17,532 bases of DNA from DASPRG01 sp963796125 (GTDB taxonomy: Bacteria; Nitrospirota; Thermodesulfovibrionia; Thermodesulfovibrionales; SM23-35): positions 1 through 17,532 of the forward strand of contig CAWCKM010000025.1 of assembly GCA_963796125.1 (NCBI GenBank). The letters run 5' to 3'. This document shows positions 6,962-14,586 of this stretch, piece after piece. Every line of letters begins with the position of its first letter. Positions within the stretch are counted from its first letter, which is position 1. The position numbers and the translations under genes were made by a program. The notes under the pieces were generated by a model. The model searched no databases. It was not told where the DNA came from and saw nothing but the letters and a program-made list of their open reading frames with translations.

Positions 6962-9110
6962 TTAAGAATTATGTTTACAGATTGAGAGCTTAAGAGAGGG
7001 ATTTCTCCGTTCCTTTTTCCGGCTTTTTTCCCTCAATGCCTCTTTTCTGGATAGACGTATCCTCCCTAACTTATCTATCTCAATGACCTTTACAAGAACC
7101 TCGTCTCCTTCATTTATCTCGTCTGTTACTTTTGCTATTCTCTTATCTGATATCTGTGATATATGAAGCAGACCTTCGGTTCCGGGGAGGATTTCAACAA
7201 ATGCTCCAAAATCAACAACCCTTTTTACCTTGCCGAGATATATCTTACCGAGTTCGGCTTCAGCAGTAATACTGGTTATTATATCCATAGCCTTTTTTGC
7301 AGATTCCCCATCAGGGGAGGCTATATTGATAAGGCCGCTGTCGTTTATATCTATCTTTACGCCTGTCTGTTCTACAATACCACGGATAACCTTCCCACCC
7401 GTACCTATGACATCACGAATCTTGTCTTGCTTAATCTGCATTGTGTAAATCCTCGGGGCATACGGTGCAAGATTTTCCCGTGGTGCAGCTGATTGTTTCT
7501 CTCATCTTGTCAAGGATATAGAGTCTGCCCTGCCGAGCCTGCTCGAGCGCCTTTTCCATTACCTCATGCGATATACCACCTATCTTTGTATCCAACTGGA
7601 ATGCTGTAATCCCTTTCTCTGTTCCGGTCACCTTGAAGTCCATATCTCCAAGATGGTCTTCAAGACCGAGGATATCCGTAAGAATAACAACCCTGTCACC
7701 TTCTTTTATAAGACCCATTGCAATGCCAGCAACATGAGTCTTAATCGGGACACCTGCATCCATCAAAGCAAGGGAACCACCGCATACTGTTGCCATGGAG
7801 GATGATCCATTAGACTCTAATATGTCTGAGACTATCCTAATGGTATAAGGAAATTCGATCTTTGTCGGTATACTGGCTTTAAGCGCCCTTTCAGCAAGCA
7901 TACCATGACCTATCTCACGCCTGCCAGGTGACCTCAATGGTTTCACCTCCCCAACACTGAAAGGTGGAAAATTATAATGCAGCATGAAGGTCTTTGAAGA
8001 TTCGCCTTCAAGGGAATCAATCCTTTGTTCATCATCTGCAGTACCAAGGGTCACAACGGCAAGACATTGGGTCTCTCCCCTCACAAACAGCGCCGACCCA
8101 TGAGTCCTCGGAAGGATACCTACTTCACAACTTATCTTTCTTATCTCTTCAGGGTGTCTTCCATCTACCCTGATATTGTCATTGAGGATCATGCCTCTCA
8201 CAAGTTCTTTCTCTATGTCATTAAACACAGAGACTATTTCTTTAGCAATATCAGTCTCTCCTGTATTCAGTTTTTCAATTGCCTCTGCAAGTATTTCGTC
8301 AAGGGTTTTCTGCCTCCTCATTTTGTCAGGAATAGTAATAGCACTTTTTATTTTTTCCATGGATATTTCAGCTAACAGCTTTCTTAAGCTCCTCATCTAC
8401 AACAGGAGGCATTACAAGTCCTTTTCTCTTTTGCGACTATTGCTTGTAACTCCCTCTGAAGAGCACACAGACGTTTGATCTCCTGGTGTGCCAGCCATAT
8501 AGCCTCAAGAAGGTCGTTCTCTGCTATTTCCTGACTTTCACCCTTCTACCATCACAACAGCATCCTCAGTACCAGCTACAACCAGATCAAGATCACATTC
8601 CTCAGTCTCTCTCATGTCCGGGTTTATCACAAAAGAGCCTGCAATCCTGCCGATTCTTACAGCGCCAACAGGACCATTAAAAGGGATATCAGAGATGGTA
8701 AAGGCAGCAGACATGCTGATGATTCCGAGGATATCGGCAATATTCTCATCACCATAGGAAAGAACATTTACAATTCCCTGGGTTTCATAGGAAAAACCTT
8801 TTGGTAAAAGCGGCCTTATCGGTCTATCAATGAGGCGGGAAGTAAGGATCTCTTTTTCTGTAGGTCTTCCTTCTCTCTTAAAGAAACCGCCGGGTATCTT
8901 TCCTGCTGAGTATGCTTTTTCCTGATAATCTATTGTGAGAGGGAAAAAATCCAAACCCTTCTTTTGTCAATTCTGTCAGATACGACGGTGGCGAGAACTA
9001 CCGTATCACCACATTGAACAAGTACTGCACCATCTGCCTGTTTTGCGAGTCTTGCCTGTTTCAAGGGAGAAAACTTTTCCTTGGACATCAATCTCAACCT
9101 TATTCATCAT
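6962..9110 (-). CDS. pnp: Polyribonucleotide nucleotidyltransferase (PNPase), several frameshifts
   Basis: A phosphorolytic 3'-5' exoribonuclease of RNA turnover. Domains in order are first RNase PH core (VEIDVQGKVFSLETGK, then LAKQADGAVLVQCGDTVVLA, then FFPLTIDYQEKAYSAGKIPG), helical linker, second RNase PH core (IRVDGRHPEEIRKISCEVG, FPPFSVGEVKPLRSPGRREI, MDFKVTGTEKGITAFQLD), KH domain with its GxxG loop (IRDVIGTGGKVIRG), and S1 domain (GKIYLGKVKRVVDFGAFVEI). The frame is broken near 9048-9056, 8945-8966, 8539-8545, 8420-8430, 8368-8373 and 7488-7495. Each break is repaired by dropping one base, or two at 8945-8966. Long intact pieces are 7431-8396 and 8538-8954. All domains are conserved at protein level, which argues for sequencing error rather than decay. 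The start overlaps the rpsO stop as ATGA. Confidence 0.93.
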
Positions 9111-9376
9111 TTTCTGAGCCCAAGCTGTTCAATTACCTTCTCATATCGTTCCTTCTTTGTCTTCTTGAGATAATCGAGTAACTTTCTTCTCTGACTGATG
9201 AGCTTTAAAAGACCCCTCCTTGAGTGGTGGTCATTCTTATGTAACTTGAAATGTTCGTTGAGGTAGTTTATTCTCTCGGTCAATAAGGCTATCTGAACCT
9301 CGGGAGAACCTGTATCATTATCATGAAGCTTGTATGTGCTTATTATTGTCTGTTTCTGTTCCTTGTCAAAAGTCAT
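9107..9376 (-). CDS. rpsO: 30S ribosomal protein S15
   Basis: An 89-residue primary 16S rRNA-binding protein of the small-subunit platform. The family pattern is complete: STYKLHDNDTGSPEVQIALL, then INYLNEHFKLHKNDHHSRRG, then LLKLISQRRKLLDYLKK, ending EQLGLRK. The length is exactly typical and the frame is intact. A good ribosome binding site, AAGGTGG (9384-9390), precedes the ATG. The TGA stop overlaps the pnp start in an ATGA, so pnp is probably translationally coupled. rpsO-pnp is a classic gene pair in which PNPase and S15 influence expression of the transcript in some bacteria (known in E. coli; not shown here). Confidence 0.97.
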   Translation of the reverse strand: MTFDKEQKQTIISTYKLHDNDTGSPEVQIALLTERINYLNEHFKLHKNDHHSRRGLLKLISQRRKLLDYLKKTKKERYEKVIEQLGLRK

Positions 9377-9432
9377 ATGGTCACCACCTTAAAATTTATT
9401 TAAAAATAACACATTATCCTTTAATATGTAAA

Positions 9433-9468
9433 CCCCGTTAGAAAAAGTTTCACTTTACTCTAACGGGG
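9433..9468 (-). terminator. Rho-independent-like terminator between ppdK and rpsO
   Basis: A perfect 10-bp stem, CCCCGTTAGA with TCTAACGGGG around a 16-base loop, begins 18 bases past the ppdK stop. On the minus strand it is followed by TTTACAT, a short U run. It should end ppdK transcription and separate it from the rpsO-pnp operon, although readthrough is possible because the U run is short. Confidence 0.7.
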
Positions 9469-9486
9469 AAACCTTCTCTCTGATAC

Positions 9487-12178
9487 TTACACCGTGGATT
9501 TGCTCAAATCTTTTTTCATCTTCTCCTTCAAAGCTGCCTGTGCTGCTGCAAGCTTTGCTATAGGAATCCTGTATGGTGAGCAGCTTACATAATTGAGACC
9601 GATCCTGTGGCAAAACTCTACTGACTTCGGCTCACCTCCGTGCTCTCCGCATATCCCTATCTTAAGGTTCTTCTTTGTCTTTCTGCCTTTTTCTACACCG
9701 ATCTTCATAAGGACACCTACCCCTTCCTGGTCAATGGTTATGAAAGGATCATCATCAAGAATTCCCTTCTCAACATAGTATGGTAAGAATCTTCCTCCAT
9801 CGTCCCTTGAAAGTCCAAATGTGGTCTGTGTGAGGTCATTCGTACCAAAGGAGAAAAAGTCTGCCTGTGTTGCTATCTCGTCTGCTGTTATCGTTGCTCG
9901 AGCAACCTCTATCATTGTCCCGACTGTGTAATGCACTTTGATGTTATATTTTTTCTGAACCTCATCAGCCACCTTTATGACCATCTCTCTCATCATCTTC
10001 AGCTCATTTACATGGGCGACGAGGGGAATCATTATCTCAGGAATAACCTTCACCTTCTGTTTTGTGAGCTCACATGCAGCCTCCATGATTGCCTGAACCT
10101 GCATCTCGTATATCTCAGGGTAGGTTATGCCAAGCCTGCATCCCCTGTGTCCGAGCATGGGATTAAATTCACGTAAAGCATTGTTTCTCGCTTTTAGCTT
10201 TTCAAAAGGAACACCCATATCTTCAGAAAGCAATTTAAGCTCATCGTCAGTCTGGGGAAGAAACTCATGGAGAGGCGGGTCAAGGAGCCTTATTGTCACA
10301 GGCAGCCCCCGCATTTCAGTAAAAATACCAACAAAATCTCCTTTCTGCATGGGGAGTATCTTTTCAAGAGCTTTTTTCCTGCCTGCGATATCGTCAGCCA
10401 ATATCATCTCACGGACCGCGAATATCCTGTCCGGTTCAAAAAACATATGCTCAGTACGGCAAAGGCCTATACCTTCTGCCCCGAACCCTCTTGCAACACG
10501 GGCATCTTTTGGGGTATCGGCATTCGCCCATACCCCTATCTTTCTGAATTCATCTACCCATTTCATAATGGTAGTAAAATCACCCGTAAGTTCAGGCTGC
10601 GTAAGTGCAACTTGACCAAGGATTACTTCTCCTGTGGTACCATTCAGGGTAATGTATTCACCTTCCTTTACAACATGCGTATCTACGATGAAATACTTGC
10701 CCTCCTCGTTGATATTGATAGCACCACAGCCAGCAACACAGCATTTACCCATACCCCTTGCTACAACAGCCGCATGAGATGTCATACCACCCCTTGCGGT
10801 AAGAATACCCTGAGCAGCATGCATTCCCCCAATGTCTTCAGGCGATGTTTCATGTCCTTACCAAGAATCACCTTCTCAGCCTCTTGAAGCCCATTGCTCA
10901 GCATCTTCTGCAGTAGAATACAACCTTTCCAACAGCAGCACCAGGTGAGGCAGGAAGTCCTTTTGCTACTACTGTAACCTCTGCTCTTGGGTCTATGGTT
11001 GGATGAAGAAGCTGGTCAAGCTGATCAGGGTCAATCCTGATAACCGCTGTCTTTTTGTCAATCAGCTTTTCCTTGACCATGTCTATGGCAATCTTCAGAG
11101 CTGCTGCTGTCGTCCTCTTACCAACCCTGGTCTGAAGCATGTAAAGTTTGCCATCCTGAACAGTGAATTCGATATCGAGCATATCTTTATAATGCTTTTC
11201 GAGTTTCTTATAGATTCCGTCAAGCTCCTTATATGCATCAGGGAGTCTCTTCCCCAGTTCCTCTATATGAAGGGGTGTTCTGATTCCTGCTACTACATCT
11301 TCCCCCTGTGCATTGATGAGACATTCAGCAAAAAATTTTTTCTCTCCTGTGGAGGGGTCTCTGGTAAAACCAACACCTGTGCCTGAGTTGTCTCCCATAT
11401 TTCCAAAGACCATTGCCTGAACATTGCAAGCAGTACCGAGATCATCAGGAATACCATGGAGCTTTCTGTATTTGACAGCCCTGTCACCAAACCAGGAACC
11501 AAAAACAGCATTAATGGCAAGCTTGAGTTGCTCATGAGGGATTTTCAGGGAAATCTGTTCCTGTTTCAGATTTATAGATAGCCTTGAACTCCTTTCACAA
11601 GTTCCTTGAGATCATCTGCATGTAAGATCTGTATCCAGTTGAACACCTTTCTTCTGCCTTCATCTGTCTCCAAGGTCTTTTCAAAATGTTGCCTCTCTAT
11701 CCCCATGACAATGCTTCCGAACATGGTTATAAATCTTCTGTATGCATCATAGACAAACCGCTCATTACCAGTCTTTTTTATGAGGGCCTGCATCGTAGTT
11801 TCATTAAGACCGAGGTTGAGAACCGTATCCATCATGCCCGGCATGGAAAATTTAGCTCCTGAACGGACAGAGACAAGGAGAGGATTGGTCTGCGTCACCA
11901 AATTTCATGCCCATTGCCTTTTCCACTTTTTTCAGGTTTTCTAAAACCTCTTCCCACGTGCCTGGAGGATATTTCTTTTTGTTTTTGAAATATTCATTAC
12001 AAGCCTCAGTAGTTATGGTAAAACCGGCAGGTACGGGAATCTTCAGGTTAGTCATCTCTGCTATACCTGCGCCCTTTCCACCGAGAAGGTCTTTCATAGC
12101 CCCTTTTCCTTCAGCCTTTCCACTACCAAAGAAGTAAACATATTTCTTTCCTTTCTTCTTTGCTGCTTTCGTTGCCAT
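9487..12178 (-). CDS. ppdK: Pyruvate,phosphate dikinase, several frameshifts
   Basis: Interconverts pyruvate, ATP and phosphate with phosphoenolpyruvate, AMP and pyrophosphate; important for gluconeogenesis or PPi-linked glycolysis in anaerobes. The roughly 890-residue product has the ATP-grasp nucleotide-binding domain (KDLLGGKGAGIAEMTNL, LLVSVRSGAKFSMPGMMDTV, MGDNSGTGVGFTRDPSTGEK), the swivelling domain with the phosphorylated His in ARGGMTSHAAVVARGMG, and the PEP/pyruvate TIM barrel (GLCRTEHMFF, MLGHRGCRLGITYPEI, FFSFGTNDLTQTTFG, and GICGEHGG with the catalytic Cys). The frame is broken near 11893-11900, 11590, 11545 and several times in 10843-10915; most breaks are cured by removing one base. 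The longest intact piece is 9487-10824. The start has AGGAGG at 12187-12192, eight bases from the ATG. Confidence 0.94.
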
Positions 12179-12201
12179 TTGGATATCCTCCTGATAGGGA
12201 T

Positions 12202-12226
12202 TTTAAGTTACAAATAATAACTTAAA
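12202..12226. promoter_or_regulatory. Palindrome upstream of ppdK, possible operator
   Basis: TTTAAGTTA and TAACTTAAA form a perfect 9-bp inverted repeat with a 7-base spacer. It lies 24-48 bases upstream of the ppdK start, just ahead of its ribosome binding site, in the divergent region shared with the gene at 12347. The form suits a dimeric transcription factor or an untranslated-leader hairpin. The regulator is not identifiable. Confidence 0.45.
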
Positions 12227-12346
12227 CATACGAATGAATTCAAACTATATCCACTTTATTTGGATTTCCTTTTTTGGTTTTTTATGGACTATAGTTCTTT
12301 CGCTATTCTATAGCGACAACAATGTGATAAAGTAACATACTTCAAC

Positions 12347-12799
12347 ATGTATAAAAGAATAATCGCTGTCATAGGGGCCGGAATCGCAGATGAGTCCCTT
12401 CGCAAGACTGCTGAAGAGGTGGGAAGACTTATTGCCAGGAGAAATGCCATTTTAATCTGCGGTGGTCTTGGCGGTGTCATGGAGGCAGCCTCAAAGGGTA
12501 CCACATCCGACGGTGGAACTGCTGTTGGAATACTCCCGCAAGACCATAAGAATGAAGCAAACCCTTACATTGATATCCCTATTGCAACAGGATTCGGTGA
12601 GGGAAGAAACGTAATCATAGTCCGTACCGCAGATGCCATAATTTCTGTTGGCGGCGAATACGGGACCCTTTCTGAAATAGCTTTCGGACTGAGAATGGGC
12701 AAACCGGTAATAGGCATTAACACCTGGGACATTAAAGGCATTATAAAGGCTGAGAATGCAGAAGATGCAGTAAATAAGGCTTTTGAGGCGCTTTCATAA
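12347..12799 (+). CDS. SLOG/LOG-like Rossmann protein, TIGR00725 type
   Basis: A 150-residue single-domain protein resembling the TIGR00725 branch of the lysine decarboxylase-like (LOG) superfamily, which binds nucleotide-type ligands. The stretches seen are IIAVIGAGIADESLRKTAEE, LICGGLGGVMEAASKG, GFGEGRNVIIVRTADAIISV and VGGEYGTLSEIAFGLRMGKP. The GGEYGTLSE motif stands where LOG enzymes carry PGGxGTxxE. True LOG enzymes release cytokinin-type bases from nucleotides; for this branch the substrate is unknown, so I give no function. It is divergent from ppdK with about 170 bases between starts and has no clear Shine-Dalgarno sequence. A small hairpin, CGCTAT TCT ATAGCG (12301-12315), lies upstream. 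Confidence 0.85.
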   Translation: MYKRIIAVIGAGIADESLRKTAEEVGRLIARRNAILICGGLGGVMEAASKGTTSDGGTAVGILPQDHKNEANPYIDIPIATGFGEGRNVIIVRTADAIISVGGEYGTLSEIAFGLRMGKPVIGINTWDIKGIIKAENAEDAVNKAFEALS

Positions 12800-12844
12800 T
12801 TTTTAGATCGGAAAAGTTTTTCAAAAAGTAGTTTCTATACAATA

Positions 12845-12910
12845 GAGATGCTTCACTTCGTTCAGCATGACAGACCATCGTTTGTCATTCTGAGCGTAGC
12901 GAAGAATCTC
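12845..12910. repeat. 28-base-arm inverted repeat, dispersed type
   Basis: The left arm (12845-12872, GAGATGCTTCACTTCGTTCA...) and right arm (12883-12910, ending GTAGCGAAGAATCTC) pair with about five mismatches around a 10-base loop. Palindromes built on 'TGTCATTCTGAGCG.AGCGAAGAATCTC' are seen as dispersed repeats in many genomes (general knowledge). It lies between the SLOG gene and the lipoprotein gene and may terminate transcription. Confidence 0.7.
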
Positions 12911-12960
12911 AGTATCAGGAGTCAATTAAATTCAGTATTCAGAATAAGGTATAATCCCTT

Positions 12961-13449
12961 ATGAAACGATTTCTTTTATTCTTTATAATAGTATCTCTTT
13001 TTGGTTGTGCCCATGTTGTCTCCAAAGAATTAAGAAACAAGGCTTATGGAGAACCTTCTGCATCGGTCCTTTTCAAAGACCCCGATGCATTCAAGGGCAG
13101 AACCGTTATCCTCGGAGGAGTCATTGTAAGTTCCACAAACACAAAAGAGGGAACATACATTGAGGTATTGCAGAAGCCTCTGGACTATCGTGGAAGACCA
13201 GAAGATACAGACGCCTCTTATGGCCGGTTTATCATATTCTCTGAAGGATACCTTGAAACCGCTGTATACTCACAAGGTCGTGAAATTACAGTGGCTGGCG
13301 AGGTCATAGGTAAAGAGTTACGTCCTCTCGGTGAAATACAATACCCCTACCCTCTTTTAAAGAGCAAAGAACTCCACCTGTTTGAGCCCCGTTATGATAT
13401 TCCTGTCCATTTCGGTATTGGCATAGGCGTCTGGCACGTTTTTGATTAA
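12961..13449 (+). CDS. Slp-family outer-membrane lipoprotein
   Basis: A 162-residue secreted lipoprotein. The N-terminus MKRFLLFFIIVSLFGCAHVV is a lipoprotein signal peptide with the lipobox LFGC, so Cys16 should be lipidated. The mature part follows the Slp pattern: FKDPDAFKGRTVILGGVIVS, YIEVLQKPLDYRGRPEDTD, SYGRFIIFSEGYL and GREITVAGEVIGKE. Slp is a starvation- or stationary-phase-induced outer-membrane lipoprotein of unknown function in enterobacteria (family knowledge). A TATAAT lies at 12950-12955, very close to the ATG, so transcription might start at or near the start codon. AAGG at 12946-12949 is a possible but distant ribosome binding site. The frame is intact. Confidence 0.88.
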   Translation: MKRFLLFFIIVSLFGCAHVVSKELRNKAYGEPSASVLFKDPDAFKGRTVILGGVIVSSTNTKEGTYIEVLQKPLDYRGRPEDTDASYGRFIIFSEGYLETAVYSQGREITVAGEVIGKELRPLGEIQYPYPLLKSKELHLFEPRYDIPVHFGIGIGVWHVFD

Positions 13450-13467
13450 ACCAACCTCTTTTTAGAC

Positions 13468-13496
13468 TTGACGACATGTTAATGCTTTGATATGAT
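13468..13496 (+). promoter_or_regulatory. Sigma70-type promoter P1 of the PilZ gene
   Basis: TTGACG (13468-13473), a 17-base spacer and TATGAT (13491-13496). The spacing is optimal and both boxes are close to consensus. It would drive a leader carrying the seven-codon minicistron. Confidence 0.75.
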
Positions 13497-13518
13497 TTCT
13501 TCAAGAAAAAACAAACGC

Positions 13519-13542
13519 ATGAAACCGATAGAAGTGACTTGA
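13519..13542 (+). other. Seven-codon minicistron made by the duplication
   Basis: The copied start codon opens MKPIEVT and stops at TGA (13540-13542). It lies 48 bases before the true start of the PilZ gene and would be translated only on transcripts from P1. It may be an accident of the duplication or an upstream ORF that modulates translation. Confidence 0.5.
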
Positions 13543-13567
13543 CGACATGTTAAGGCTTTGATATGAT
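13539..13567 (+). promoter_or_regulatory. Sigma70-type promoter P2 of the PilZ gene
   Basis: TTGACG (13539-13544), a 17-base spacer and TATGAT (13562-13567). Transcription should begin near 13574, leaving a leader of about 17 bases with a weak AAGAAG ribosome binding site before the ATG at 13591. Confidence 0.78.
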
Positions 13568-13590
13568 TGCTTCAAGAAGAAAACAAACAC

Positions 13591-14308
13591 ATGAAACCGA
13601 TAGAAGCTTTCCAATATTTATTTGACCACAACCTGCCCCTTACTCTTACTTTCCCTTTTGAAGAAGAAAAAGGACATGTTATTGCAGGAAAAGGTATCTG
13701 TCATATCGAGAAAATCCATGGTACTTCAAAGGTTACCTTAGGTAAATTTAATCCGGACAGACTCGTGTATCACTTAAAAAGATCTCGATCCTTCCAGGCA
13801 AACTTTGAGATAAAGGGAGAACCATACTTTTGTGCTATTGAGAAATTGACTGTTTCCAGATCAACAATAGTAATAGACATCCCAATTTCCCTGAATTCCT
13901 CAATGAGGAAATTCTCAAGAGTTGAGCCTTCCCTGCGATCACCGGTGATGCTGTCATATCTATACACCACAGGATGGTACAGTTTCTTTTACCGTAAAAG
14001 ATTTAACAGAACAGGGTTTAAGTTTTGTCGCAGGCTCGCCACTCGCTGTCGAGAATAGCTTTATGTGTGGTTTACAGATTCCAGTAGATAAGGGAACTTT
14101 TATTTTCTCAAATGCTGCTGTTGTCTATAAAATAGAATCTTTAGAGACCGATAAAAAAGTAAAAAAACTGAATGTCTTCAATAACATTCTTTATGGTTTG
14201 GCGCTATTCCCTCACAGTGAAGATGTGAAGAAGATAAGATTATACATGAATAATAGAGACCTTGAGATAAAAAGGAAGGTACAAGAAGGGGTCAAAAGAA
14301 GGAGTTAG
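13591..14308 (+). CDS. PilZ-domain protein with YcgR-like N-terminal domain (copy 1), one frameshift
   Basis: A roughly 238-residue putative cyclic-di-GMP receptor. The N-terminal domain (MKPIEAFQYLFDHNLPLTLT, GKGICHIEKIHG, FEIKGEPYFCAIEKL) resembles the barrel that precedes PilZ in YcgR-type proteins. The C-terminal PilZ domain shows RKFSRVEPSLRSPV, fitting RxxxR, and VKDLTEQGLSFV, fitting the D-x-[ST]-x-x-G motif. One extra C near 13960-13965 shifts the frame between them; after removal the sequence continues YTPQDGTVSFTVKDL. The two open pieces are 13567-14058 and 14063-14308. The start at 13591 is chosen because the duplicated region and the paralogue at 15750 both begin M(K/N)PIEAF. It may regulate motility or exopolysaccharide; the target is unknown. 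Confidence 0.82.
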
Positions 14309-14586
14309 GGTCTGGACTTGAATTTTGTTGTAAAGTTTCAGAAGAACCCGCCGCAGTAGATAACAGAGAGCCGGAGGTCAGCCCTTTAATGCTTCGTTTT
14401 CCCGGAACTTAATCTGTTATAATTTGTCAGAGGATAGTCAAAGCTTGGTGGGTCTGGTCTTGGATTATGATCATGCGAAGAATAACCCGCAATGGTCAGA
14501 TGAAACAGACTAGAAAACCTGCATCAAAATGCTATCGTACTTCTTTTGGCCTTGAACATAGTGTGAAATAGATAAGGAGATTTTTC
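14309..14586 (+). other. Intergenic stretch before the flavoprotein gene
   Basis: No gene is supported here. An extended -10 sequence, TGTTATAAT (14415-14423), lies 164 bases before the start codon at 14587, without a matching -35 box. AAGGAG (14574-14579) is the ribosome binding site for the next gene, seven bases from its ATG. Confidence 0.45.

Larger units (their letters stand above)
13465..13606 (+). repeat. Tandem duplication of a promoter, leader and start codon
   Basis: Two direct copies, 13465-13534 (70 bases) and 13536-13606 (71 bases), differ at only a few positions. Each begins GACTTGACGACATGTTAA and ends with ATGAAACC(G)ATAGAAG, i.e. the MKPIE start of the PilZ gene. Copy 2 joins the real gene. 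Copy 1 reads ATG AAA CCG ATA GAA GTG ACT TGA, a seven-codon open frame (13519-13542) that stops inside the -35 box of copy 2. Confidence 0.93.

Noticed and set aside
7163..8478. Several plus-strand reading frames opposite pnp
   Set aside because: They mirror conserved pnp codons, overlap each other, and lack ribosome binding sites and family features.
8368..8545. Programmed ribosomal frameshifting in pnp
   Set aside because: There are too many breaks, no conserved slippery sequence plus structure, and the same kind of extra base appears in unrelated genes.
10267..10887. A 206-residue plus-strand reading frame opposite ppdK
   Set aside because: It is antisense to strongly conserved ppdK sequence and its translation resembles no family.
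11293..11535. A separate small hydrophobic protein inside ppdK
   Set aside because: The neighbouring frame on the same strand gives conserved dikinase sequence (HEQLKLAINAVFGSWFGDRA), so this is an off-frame reading.
13465..13606. A CRISPR-like or satellite repeat
   Set aside because: There are only two copies with no spacer, and the unit is a promoter plus start codon, so a simple tandem duplication explains it.
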